DNA of 64,000 bases from SIG603 sp963621245 (GTDB taxonomy: Bacteria; Bacillota; Clostridia; Oscillospirales; Acutalibacteraceae): positions 1 to 64,000 of the forward strand of contig CAVFCW010000002.1 in assembly GCA_963621245.1 (NCBI GenBank), read 5' to 3'. The translations under genes were made by a program, and so were the position numbers. The notes beneath the pieces were generated by a model, which was given only the letters and a program-made list of their open reading frames with translations, was not told the origin of the DNA and ran no database searches. Shown here piece after piece: positions 53,331-61,051 of the stretch (positions are counted from its first letter, which is position 1; each line of letters opens with the position of its first letter).

Positions 53331-55712
53331 TTAGCCCCAGTTCTCGATAACCGTACGCTGAATAATATCGTCCTGAATATCCTTGCCGAGCTCAACAAAG
53401 AATGCTGTGTAACCCGCAACACGAACAAGCAAATCTTTATAGTTTTCGGGGTGTTTCTGAGCGGCAATCAAAACCTCAGGATTGATGATGTTGTACTGGG
53501 TGTGATAAATATCGAGCGTGCACTGAGTCTTGAGCAAGGTCATCATGTTGTTGAGTCCTCTCTCTCCCTCAAGAAGCTTCGGATCGATCTTCAGGTTCAT
53601 CTGTGTGCCCTGAGTGAAACGCGAATGTGGAAGATTGCTGATTGACTTAAGAAGTGCCGTTGCGCCGTTAACATCCGTGCCGCCCGTTGCGCCGATGCCG
53701 TCTGCAAGCGGAGTCCAAGCCTTTCTTCCGGAAGGAAGTGCGCCTACGCTCTGTCCGATAGGAACGTTGCCCGATACGGGGAGCATACCGGCTGTTAATT
53801 TGCCGAATGCGGAATCGTAGCTTTCAATCTGATCAACGAGGTAGTTATAAATCTCGCCTACGCAGAAGTCTGCTTTGGGATCATCGTTGCCGTATTTCGG
53901 AGCTTCCATGCACATCTTGTAAACGTCATCGTATCCCTCAAAGTTAGCGTCAAGAGCCTTGCAAAGTTCATCCATTGTGAGCTTTTTCTCATCATAAACG
54001 AGATACTTAACATCAGCGCACGAGTTGATGATATCAGCCTGTCCGATAATATTTATTCCGTTACCGACATTGAACTCTGCGCCGCCGTTTGCGTAATCCT
54101 TACCTGTTTTCATGCAGTTGGGATATGTGAGCGACAAAGCGGCTACAGGGCGGTAATTCTCACTGAGATAATCAAGATAAGAGTTCATGGTTGCCATTGT
54201 GTGGACAAAATAATCTATCTGCTTTTTGATAGCACCCATAAATTCATCGAATGTCTTGAAGTCTCTCGGATCGCCCGTCTGAATGGAAATCTGCTTTCCG
54301 TCTTTGCGGCTCTTACCGTTGTTCATAACCATATCGACAACACCGCCCATGCTTATTTCTCCGATATCGGTGTAAGACTTCAAACGGCCCTCGAGGTTTG
54401 TCTCAACACATCCGCAAGGAGTCCAGTCCCAAGCCTGTGAAAGCGGAACGCCCTTGTTCAAAAGCATCTTGATACCAGCGTCATCGTGATAAACCGCGGG
54501 CATTGTGCGTCCCATACGAATGCACTCTGCGGCTTTTCTGAGGAAAGAATCGGGATTCTTTGAAATGCTGTAACGAACAGTCATGTTAGGCTCTTTCAAA
54601 GCCGTGTCCTCTGTTGCCTGAATGGTCATATATGAAAGATCGTTAACTGCATCGTTACCGTAGCGGTCGATTCCTCCGGCGCAAACCTGAACAGTCATGT
54701 TGTAGCCTGCCGAGAAAGCTGCGCTCTCACCGTCCTGGAAAAGTCCCATCTCTGCAATCTTAATCCAGAAACAATCGAGAAGTTCCTGTGCGTCCTCGTG
54801 AGTCATTGTGCCGTTTTCGATATCTCTCGTGTAGTAATCGATAAGGTACTGATCCATACGGCCGAGGTTGTAAGAAGAAGCATTCTGCTCCATAAATATG
54901 CAGTACTCGTATGTGAGCATGCTCTGAAGCGCCTCATAGAATGTGCGCGGAGGATTTTCGGGAACATAACGATTAACTTCCGCAATCTTCAAGAGTTCTG
55001 CCTTGCGTGTCTCGTCTGTCTCTTTTGCAGCCATTTCTTCGGCAAGATCGGCATGACGGTTTGCAAGTGCGATAATTCCCTCAGCTGTGATTATCATAGC
55101 CTTGTAGAAAATCATCTGCTTTAATGTATCTTCGCCCGCAGCGTCGTCAAGAGCGGCAAGCTTAGCTTCAGCCTCTTCTTTTATTCCCTTAATACCTTTT
55201 GAGAGGAGTGTTCTCCAACCGGGTGTGTTCTCGCCGTAGCCTCTTACGAATTTTTTATCGACATAAAGCATTCCGCCGTCACGCATGGTTTTGACATCCT
55301 CGGGCATCATTGCATTCCAACGGTCGAGAACGCATTTACCTCTCCAGTAGGGAGCAACCTCTTCCATGAAAAGCTTCTTGTTCTCATCCGAGAGATAGAA
55401 CGGGTCATACTTACGTGTGCTGATTGTATCAAGCTCTTTCTCGATAACGGAACATGCCGAATCGGGATTAAGAATACCGGCACGGGGTTTGAATGCTACG
55501 CCGCCAACCAAAAGCTCGTTATCCTGAATGAAAATCGGCTTGTTCTCATAGACCTTTTTCATACCGACAGCCTTCTGAATCTGCCAAGGCTGACCTTCTG
55601 TCTCCTTAAATCCCTGTGTTACGTAGTAAGCGTCAAGGATGTCCATTTCTACTCTGTGAGACAAATAATTTTCTCTTAAAGCATTGATTCTCTTCATGTA
55701 ATCTCTTGCCAT
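53331..55712 (-). CDS. Glycyl radical enzyme of unassigned subfamily
   Basis: A 793-residue glycyl radical enzyme. Gly767 in VRVAGYTAFFVEL is the radical site. The thiyl cysteine is C435 with the acid/base E437 in TPCGCVETN, so it carries the GCVE signature of dehydratases and lyases (glycerol, choline, hydroxyproline, isethionate types). It lacks the adjacent Cys-Cys of pyruvate formate-lyase. A further cysteine, C433, stands two residues before the catalytic one. The N-terminal region does not obviously match choline lyase or the known HypD. The operon with ProC-like, TIM-barrel and transporter genes suggests an imino acid or betaine-like substrate (inference). AAGGAGG precedes the ATG. Confidence 0.88.
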   Translation of the reverse strand: MARDYMKRINALRENYLSHRVEMDILDAYYVTQGFKETEGQPWQIQKAVGMKKVYENKPIFIQDNELLVGGVAFKPRAGILNPDSACSVIEKELDTISTRKYDPFYLSDENKKLFMEEVAPYWRGKCVLDRWNAMMPEDVKTMRDGGMLYVDKKFVRGYGENTPGWRTLLSKGIKGIKEEAEAKLAALDDAAGEDTLKQMIFYKAMIITAEGIIALANRHADLAEEMAAKETDETRKAELLKIAEVNRYVPENPPRTFYEALQSMLTYEYCIFMEQNASSYNLGRMDQYLIDYYTRDIENGTMTHEDAQELLDCFWIKIAEMGLFQDGESAAFSAGYNMTVQVCAGGIDRYGNDAVNDLSYMTIQATEDTALKEPNMTVRYSISKNPDSFLRKAAECIRMGRTMPAVYHDDAGIKMLLNKGVPLSQAWDWTPCGCVETNLEGRLKSYTDIGEISMGGVVDMVMNNGKSRKDGKQISIQTGDPRDFKTFDEFMGAIKKQIDYFVHTMATMNSYLDYLSENYRPVAALSLTYPNCMKTGKDYANGGAEFNVGNGINIIGQADIINSCADVKYLVYDEKKLTMDELCKALDANFEGYDDVYKMCMEAPKYGNDDPKADFCVGEIYNYLVDQIESYDSAFGKLTAGMLPVSGNVPIGQSVGALPSGRKAWTPLADGIGATGGTDVNGATALLKSISNLPHSRFTQGTQMNLKIDPKLLEGERGLNNMMTLLKTQCTLDIYHTQYNIINPEVLIAAQKHPENYKDLLVRVAGYTAFFVELGKDIQDDIIQRTVIENWG

Positions 55713-55731
55713 TGTTATTTCCTCCTTTAAA

Positions 55732-57051
55732 TTAAACCGTTAGTTTTTTATCTTTAACTTTCTCTGTTTCATTAATGTATTTTGCAGATGTTTCGGGTGC
55801 AAAGAGCTGACATACAACTCCGCCCACAACAAGAATTGCCGCACATACAATCAATGTGCCCGTAGCGCCGATGCTTTCCATCAAAATCGGAAGCAAGAAT
55901 GTTCCGAGTGCCGCACCGACTCGGCTGAATGCAACAACAATTCCGACGCCTGTTCCTCTAACTCTGTCATCAAAGAGCTCGGGCGGATAAGGCCACTCCA
56001 TAACAACTGCAATAGACATAATCATTGCATATGCCGCAAATGCGATAACCGTGATAATCATCGAGATGTTCTGTCCGATAATCATTACAAACAGTGCAAT
56101 AGCCGCACCGAAGAATGTTGATGTCAAGAACTTTCTTCTTGATAACTTTTCGCAAAGCCAAGTTCCGGCAAATGCACCTGCCATACAGAAAACATCGTAA
56201 ATTATGTTGGATGTATTCGAATCGCCCATATTGAGCTGACCGATAAGTATCGGAAGGAAAATTCCAACTCCGAAATACGGGAACACCTGGCAAGCGTAGA
56301 ATATTCCGCCGACAAGCGTATTTCTTCTATACTTTGGTCCGAACAGTTCTGCAACCGATGCCTTTTTCTCTTCTTTCTTTACTTCGGCAATCACGCAGTA
56401 TTCACTTGAGAGTTTCTCGCTCACAAGGCTGTTTGCCTCTTTAAGCTTTTCGACCGAAGCCATCCAAATTGGCGACTCGGGCATTCCGTTTACTATTCTC
56501 ACAATTGCAGCTATCGCACCGGGAACAGCCGAGCTTGCGAAAATAATGTGATAATCGGTGCCAAGATTGCTCATAACAAGTCCCGCAAAGAACGATGCCA
56601 CATAACCGAAAGTCCAGTAAATAATGAACTTGCTTAAGTAAGACGGAGCGACTGTCGGATTGAACCATTCGGAAATTATCGTGCTGCCGACGGTATATTC
56701 AACCGCAATGCAAAGGCCTATTAAAATTCTCAAAATCATCAAAACCGCAACGCTCGAAGTGAACATTTGGGCTATCGAGAACACTGTAAAAAACACCATA
56801 TCGGCAAGCAAAAGCTTACTTCTTCCGATTTTGTCCGAAAGGTTTCCGACAACCAAACTTCCAGCAAGACCGATAAGCGTTCCCGCTCCCAAAAGACCGA
56901 CCCAAAAGGTATTGAGTCCAAGCTTATCCTGCGCCTGAGTTACCGCCGTTCCGGCAATTCCAAGTGCAAAGCCGCATGCAATCTGTCCCAAAAAAGCACA
57001 CATAAACAGCGACTTATGAAATTTCGATAACGGAGCTTCTTTGTAATTCAT
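55732..57051 (-). CDS. MFS transporter, metabolite:H+ symporter type
   Basis: A 439-residue major facilitator with about 12 membrane segments. Family motifs are GNLSDKIGRSKLL between helices 2 and 3, VEYTVGSTIISEWF in helix 4-5 and RGTGVGIVVAFSRVGAALG in the second half, as in the sugar porter/SV2-like/aromatic acid group. It probably imports the organic acid or amino compound handled by the glycyl radical enzyme that follows after 19 nt. GAGGAG precedes the ATG. It is the first gene of the operon. Confidence 0.85.
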   Translation of the reverse strand: MNYKEAPLSKFHKSLFMCAFLGQIACGFALGIAGTAVTQAQDKLGLNTFWVGLLGAGTLIGLAGSLVVGNLSDKIGRSKLLLADMVFFTVFSIAQMFTSSVAVLMILRILIGLCIAVEYTVGSTIISEWFNPTVAPSYLSKFIIYWTFGYVASFFAGLVMSNLGTDYHIIFASSAVPGAIAAIVRIVNGMPESPIWMASVEKLKEANSLVSEKLSSEYCVIAEVKKEEKKASVAELFGPKYRRNTLVGGIFYACQVFPYFGVGIFLPILIGQLNMGDSNTSNIIYDVFCMAGAFAGTWLCEKLSRRKFLTSTFFGAAIALFVMIIGQNISMIITVIAFAAYAMIMSIAVVMEWPYPPELFDDRVRGTGVGIVVAFSRVGAALGTFLLPILMESIGATGTLIVCAAILVVGGVVCQLFAPETSAKYINETEKVKDKKLTV

Positions 57052-57082
57052 CGTTTTTCTCCTCGTTTTTAATAGATAGTTT

Positions 57083-57178
57083 GTTAATTAACTAACATTT
57101 GTGGGCAAAAAAATATTAAGTCAAGCAACCACACATCTTATATATTCTTTTGCTCCTTAACTTTGTTAATATTGTAAC
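57083..57178 (-). promoter_or_regulatory. Regulatory region of the MFS-glycyl radical operon
   Basis: The minus strand holds GTTACAATATTAAC (57178-57165), the overlapping TTAAC-AAA-GTTAA (57169-57157) and, near the start codon, the palindrome GTTAATTAAC (57092-57083). A weak TATAAG (57142-57137) could be the -10 box, placing the first site about 32 bp upstream of it, as for a LysR activator. A related perfect palindrome stands before the BCCT gene at 59129-59142. Confidence 0.5.
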
Positions 57179-57266
57179 AGCTATGTATCCAAAAGTGAAA
57201 TATCGGTACTGTATTCTACTATTCAGATTTTAAATACTTCATCTTCCACAAAAGCAAAACAAAAAT

Positions 57267-57292
57267 GTCCTTCACGTTTTTCCGTGAAGGAC
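57267..57292 (-). terminator. Terminator after the BCCT gene
   Basis: GTCCTTCACG/CGTGAAGGAC, a perfect 10-bp stem with 6-nt loop, followed by ATTTTTGTTTTG. It separates the BCCT unit from the glycyl radical operon. Confidence 0.93.
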
Positions 57293-57301
57293 ACTTTAGG
57301 T

Positions 57302-58960
57302 CTATTTGTAATGTCTGTCCGATTTTGCGGCAAGGAAAACTTCCAATCGGTTGCCAAAACCCGATGATGTTCGTCCCCTATATGATTTTTCGGCAGTTTC
57401 AGGCAATTCGGCAGTTTGATTTTCCTGTTCATCCTCTTCATTTTCTGTTTTTGGGCACTTTTTGCAAGATTTAAAAAATGAAATCGCACACAAAATCATT
57501 ACCACGCTTTGAATCAAACCATTTAAGTTTATCATGCCCTTGATTGCCGTTGTGCCTCCGCTGATAACAAGCGTGCATGCAACAGCTGCCAAAATTATGC
57601 CGACAAGAATTTTCTGCTTTTTGGGCGGCTCGTCATTTGCCGACAAACCGTTCACCGACAAAGTGGATGCAACGGAAGCCATCGGATCCGCAAGCGTGCA
57701 AAAACTTAGTATGATGGTAATCAAGAACATCACGATTATCACTCTGCTTCCCGGCAGACTTTCAAGAATTTTGAATACGGTTGCCTGCATTCCCGAGGAC
57801 TGCACCGCACCCCAAACATCGAGAGTCCCCGAAGTCTGAAGAAAAATCGTCTGTCCGCCGAAAATACCTATCCAAATAATGCAGAATATCGACGGCACCA
57901 AAACCTGAACAAGCATGAAAGTGCGCACTTTTCTTCCCTTGCCCATTCTTGCGAGGAACATTCCGATTATCGGAGCGTACATAATAAACGAATTCCAATA
58001 CATAACGCTCCACTCGGAGAACCACTTGTCATTGGGTGCCATTGCATTCATAAGCATAGTCTGAGTTCCCCAGTGGTCAATAACAAATCCAATCGCCTCC
58101 GAAGAAATCTTTCCGATAAACTGTGTGTTTCCGAAAACATAGACATAAACCATAAGGAATATAAAGAAGTACATGCAAATTGTAGAAACAAGCTTCAAGC
58201 CTTTTCCTATGCCCGATACGCACGAAAGTATAAACATTGTGGCTACAAAAACCGCAATAATTATCCACACAATCGGCGTCTGAGCGATTCCGAAAACAGC
58301 CTCAAGGCCCGCTCCTATTTGCATAAGTCCAACGCCCATGGAATTTGCCGTGGCACCCATAAGACAGAATATTACAAGCGATGTTATCAAGGTATTGAGC
58401 CAAGGTATTTTCTTGTTTGTGACGGATTCAACCAACGATGACAAAGACAGGCTTTTACCTTTGTTAAAGCAAAGCACCGCAAAAGCCGCTCCGCACACGG
58501 CGTACATGGCATACTGAATAAAGCTCCAATCCCACATAGACTGAGCCACTGCAAATATCGCAGAATTTCTCGTCTCGGGTTCTCCGATTGCGGTGGGAGT
58601 TTGCATATAGTGATAAATCGGCTCGCCTATTGCCCAAAACAAAAGACCTGTTCCTATTCCCGAACATATCGACATAGCGCACCAAGTTGGCATGCTGTAA
58701 TCGGGCTTTGCGTCCTTTCCGCCTATTACAACATCGCCGTATTTGCTTATGATTATTACCGCCGCAAGAATTAAAAATATAAGCGAAAGTATGTTTATAT
58801 ACGCTCCGAAATAATCGGCTATCACCTCAAGCACCTTGGACATAATCGCTCCCAGTGCCTGAGAATTTACCGCACCGTATACCACAAATGCGGTCAACGC
58901 AATTATTGCGGGCCAAAACGCCGCCTTGTTGATTTCCCTCTTATTTTTTTCCCTATTCAT
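57302..58960 (-). CDS. BCCT-family transporter with altered binding-site aromatics
   Basis: A 552-residue betaine/choline/carnitine-type transporter with about 12 membrane segments and a charged C-terminal tail. The family glycine motif and FW-EP box appear as CSGIGTGLLFWAIGEPIYHY. Helix 4 keeps Trp and Tyr in SMWDWSFIQYAMY. In helix 8 the usual Trp-Ala-Trp-Trp-x-x-Trp box that cages quaternary ammonium groups reads W322-N-S-F-I-M-Y328, so three tryptophans are replaced by Ser, Phe and Tyr. The substrate may therefore be a smaller zwitterion than betaine. ATG 58960 behind AGGGTGTAGGTG is chosen over a 45-codon upstream extension. Separate unit, same palindrome as the next operon. Confidence 0.85.
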   Translation of the reverse strand: MNREKNKREINKAAFWPAIIALTAFVVYGAVNSQALGAIMSKVLEVIADYFGAYINILSLIFLILAAVIIISKYGDVVIGGKDAKPDYSMPTWCAMSICSGIGTGLLFWAIGEPIYHYMQTPTAIGEPETRNSAIFAVAQSMWDWSFIQYAMYAVCGAAFAVLCFNKGKSLSLSSLVESVTNKKIPWLNTLITSLVIFCLMGATANSMGVGLMQIGAGLEAVFGIAQTPIVWIIIAVFVATMFILSCVSGIGKGLKLVSTICMYFFIFLMVYVYVFGNTQFIGKISSEAIGFVIDHWGTQTMLMNAMAPNDKWFSEWSVMYWNSFIMYAPIIGMFLARMGKGRKVRTFMLVQVLVPSIFCIIWIGIFGGQTIFLQTSGTLDVWGAVQSSGMQATVFKILESLPGSRVIIVMFLITIILSFCTLADPMASVASTLSVNGLSANDEPPKKQKILVGIILAAVACTLVISGGTTAIKGMINLNGLIQSVVMILCAISFFKSCKKCPKTENEEDEQENQTAELPETAEKSYRGRTSSGFGNRLEVFLAAKSDRHYK

Positions 58961-59044
58961 AACACCTACACCCTTTTTAGCTCTTTGATTTGTTATTCTG
59001 TTCTCAATGTTCGTTATTTTTGTAACAAACTTTGCTAAAAATAA

Positions 59045-59077
59045 TTTAGGATAATCCCTAAAAATCATTATCCTAAA
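59045..59077 (-). promoter_or_regulatory. Leader hairpin upstream of the BCCT gene
   Basis: TTTAGGATAAT pairs perfectly with ATTATCCTAAA (11 bp, 11-nt loop) and is followed by TTATTTTT on the minus strand. It could be a weak attenuator or an operator. Confidence 0.45.
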
Positions 59078-59128
59078 ACATTTTATTACTCTCAAAAAAA
59101 CAGATATACTATTAAATTCTAAAGCTTT

Positions 59129-59142
59129 GTTAATATATTAAC
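59129..59142 (-). promoter_or_regulatory. 14-bp palindrome, probable LysR operator before the BCCT gene
   Basis: GTTAATATATTAAC is a perfect palindrome about 28 bp upstream of a possible TAGTAT -10 box. It differs at two positions from the site before the MFS-glycyl radical operon. The 316-nt gap 58961-59276 holds this site, the hairpin at 59045 and the pyrG terminator, and no further gene. Confidence 0.55.
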
Positions 59143-59227
59143 ATAAAGGGTTCTGTTAGTGAAATGCTAAAACCGTATACAAGTATTTAATTTTCAAATA
59201 GTGAATCTATATTTTCAAATAAAAAAT

Positions 59228-59256
59228 CACCGCATTCGCAAAAAACGAACACGGCG
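59228..59256 (-). terminator. Terminator after pyrG
   Basis: CGCCGTGTTCG pairs with CGAATGCGGTG (11 bp, three G-U pairs) around TTTTTTG, followed by ATTTTTT; 20 nt after the stop codon. Confidence 0.85.
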
Positions 59257-59276
59257 ACTTAATATCCGATATTAAA

Positions 59277-60884
59277 TTATTTCTCCATATTCTCTACGGC
59301 AGCCTTGATGAAGCCGTGGAAAAGCGGATGATATTTGTTCGGTCTTGACTTAAACTCGGGGTGATACTGAACGCCGACGAAGAAGCTGTTCTCTTCAATT
59401 TCGACTGTCTCGACAAGTCTGTCATCGGGAGATGTACCGCTGATGACAAGTCCTGCTTTTGTGAATCTCTCACGGTAGTCGTTATTGAACTCGTATCTGT
59501 GACGGTGACGCTCGGAAATGAGGTTGGTGCCGTAGCACTTCTCCATCATTGTACCCTCTTTAATCTTACAGAGATATGCGCCGAGTCTTAATGTGCCGCC
59601 CATGTTGATTCCTGTGTACTGGTCAGGCATAAAGTCGATAACCTTGTTGAGGCCGAACTCATCGAACTCACCTGAATTAGCGTCCTTAATACCGCAAACA
59701 TCTCTTGCAAACTCAATACAAGCAATCTGCATACCGAGGCAAATTCCGAAATAAGGAATGTTGTTTGTTCTTGCGTACTTACAAGCGAGAATCATACCCT
59801 CGATTCCACGGTTACCGAAGCCGCCGGGAATGATGATACCGTTAAGACCCTTGAGCTGCTGCTCAACGTTATCCTCTGTGAGGAACTCGGAGTCGATCCA
59901 GTTGATGTCAACATTTGCACCGAGATAATATCCCGCATGGCGCATAGCCTCTGCAACAGAGAGATAAGCGTCGTGAAGCTTAACGTACTTACCGACAAGG
60001 CCGATTCTTACGTTCTTGTTTCTCGACTTAATCTTCTCGATCATCTCGTACCAATCCTTGAGATCGGGAGTTCTCTCGGGAAGATTGAGCTCACGGCAAA
60101 CTATATCGGAGAAGTGGCTCTTCTCAAGCATAATCGGTGCCTCGTAGAGAACGGGAATAGTCTTGTTCTCGATAACGCAGTCACGCTTAACGTTGCAGAA
60201 AAGTGCAATCTTGTTGAAGATGCTCTCGTCCTCAATCGGCTCATCGGAACGAAGAACCAAAATGTTCGGGTTGATTCCGAGTGCCTGAAGCTCCTTTACG
60301 GAATGCTGTGTGGGCTTGGACTTGTGCTCCTTGGAAGCAGCAAGATACGGAACAAGAGTGACGTGAATGAAGAGAGAATTCTCTCTGCCCACCTCGAGGG
60401 AAACCTGACGGATAGCCTCAAGGAACGGCTGTGACTCGATGTCACCTACGGTACCGCCGATTTCGGTGATGATTATATCTGCATTATTCTTGGAACCAAC
60501 GCTGTAAATGAAGTTCTTTATCTCATCTGTGATGTGAGGGATAATCTGAACGGTACTTCCGAGGTACTCGCCCTTTCTCTCCTTGTTAAGGACATTCCAA
60601 TAAACCTTACCTGTTGTGAGGTTTGAGAACTTGTTGAGGTCCTCATCGATAAATCTCTCGTAGTGGCCGAGGTCGAGGTCGGTCTCTGCGCCGTCCTCTG
60701 TGACGTAAACCTCGCCGTGCTGATACGGGCTCATGGTACCCGGGTCAACATTGATGTACGGATCAAGCTTCTGAGAAGCAACTCTGAATCCGCGAGCCTT
60801 AAGCAATCTACCGAGTGAAGCGGCTGTAATACCTTTACCGAGGCCTGACACAACACCGCCGGTAACGAAAATGTACTTAGTCAA
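59277..60884 (-). CDS. pyrG: CTP synthase
   Basis: A 535-residue enzyme that aminates UTP to CTP with glutamine and ATP. The N-terminal synthase half has KYIFVTGGVVSGLGKGITAA, DPYINVDPGTMSPYQHGEV and the GGTVGDIESQPFLEA segment. The C-terminal class I glutaminase half has the nucleophile in GICLGMQIACIEFARD and the His-Glu pair in VGVQYHPEFKSRP. A TTG at 60884 is the best start: it gives M-T-K-Y-I-F as in the family and stands 8 nt after GGATAGG; the GTG three codons upstream is too close to that site. Confidence 0.97.
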   Translation of the reverse strand: MTKYIFVTGGVVSGLGKGITAASLGRLLKARGFRVASQKLDPYINVDPGTMSPYQHGEVYVTEDGAETDLDLGHYERFIDEDLNKFSNLTTGKVYWNVLNKERKGEYLGSTVQIIPHITDEIKNFIYSVGSKNNADIIITEIGGTVGDIESQPFLEAIRQVSLEVGRENSLFIHVTLVPYLAASKEHKSKPTQHSVKELQALGINPNILVLRSDEPIEDESIFNKIALFCNVKRDCVIENKTIPVLYEAPIMLEKSHFSDIVCRELNLPERTPDLKDWYEMIEKIKSRNKNVRIGLVGKYVKLHDAYLSVAEAMRHAGYYLGANVDINWIDSEFLTEDNVEQQLKGLNGIIIPGGFGNRGIEGMILACKYARTNNIPYFGICLGMQIACIEFARDVCGIKDANSGEFDEFGLNKVIDFMPDQYTGINMGGTLRLGAYLCKIKEGTMMEKCYGTNLISERHRHRYEFNNDYRERFTKAGLVISGTSPDDRLVETVEIEENSFFVGVQYHPEFKSRPNKYHPLFHGFIKAAVENMEK

Positions 60885-60946
60885 TAATATCACCTATCCT
60901 TTATTACTTATTTATTAGAAAACCTGATTTGATATTCATAAAAAGG

Positions 60947-60993
60947 GGGCTGGAAACGAACGCCCTGTCAAAAGAGAATTCCGTTTCCAACCC
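60947..60993 (-). terminator. Terminator in the pyrG leader, possible attenuator
   Basis: GGGTTGGAAACG pairs with CGTTTCCAGCCC (12 bp with one G-U pair) and is followed by CCTTTTT on the minus strand. It lies downstream of a consensus promoter and about 60 nt before pyrG, so transcripts from that promoter must read through it. It also ends the carB-dapF transcript. Confidence 0.75.
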
Positions 60994-61022
60994 TTTTGTT
61001 GGCGTAATCAAAAACAGTCTTG

Positions 61023-61051
61023 ATTATATCATACTTCAACTACACCGTCAA
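61023..61051 (-). promoter_or_regulatory. pyrG promoter inside the end of the dapF region
   Basis: TTGACG (61051-61046), a 17-nt spacer and TATAAT (61028-61023). The -35 box lies in the last codons of the fused carB-dapF gene and the -10 box follows its TGA stop directly. Confidence 0.8.

Noticed and set aside
53331..55712. Pyruvate formate-lyase as identity of the glycyl radical enzyme
   Set aside because: PFL needs two adjacent cysteines; here the site is Cys-Gly-Cys-Val-Glu, and the neighbours are not fermentative.
53331..55712. Direct naming as HypD or choline lyase CutC
   Set aside because: The ProC-like neighbour favours HypD and the BCCT neighbour favours an amine, but the N-terminal half and the residues around the active site do not clearly match either, so no symbol is given.
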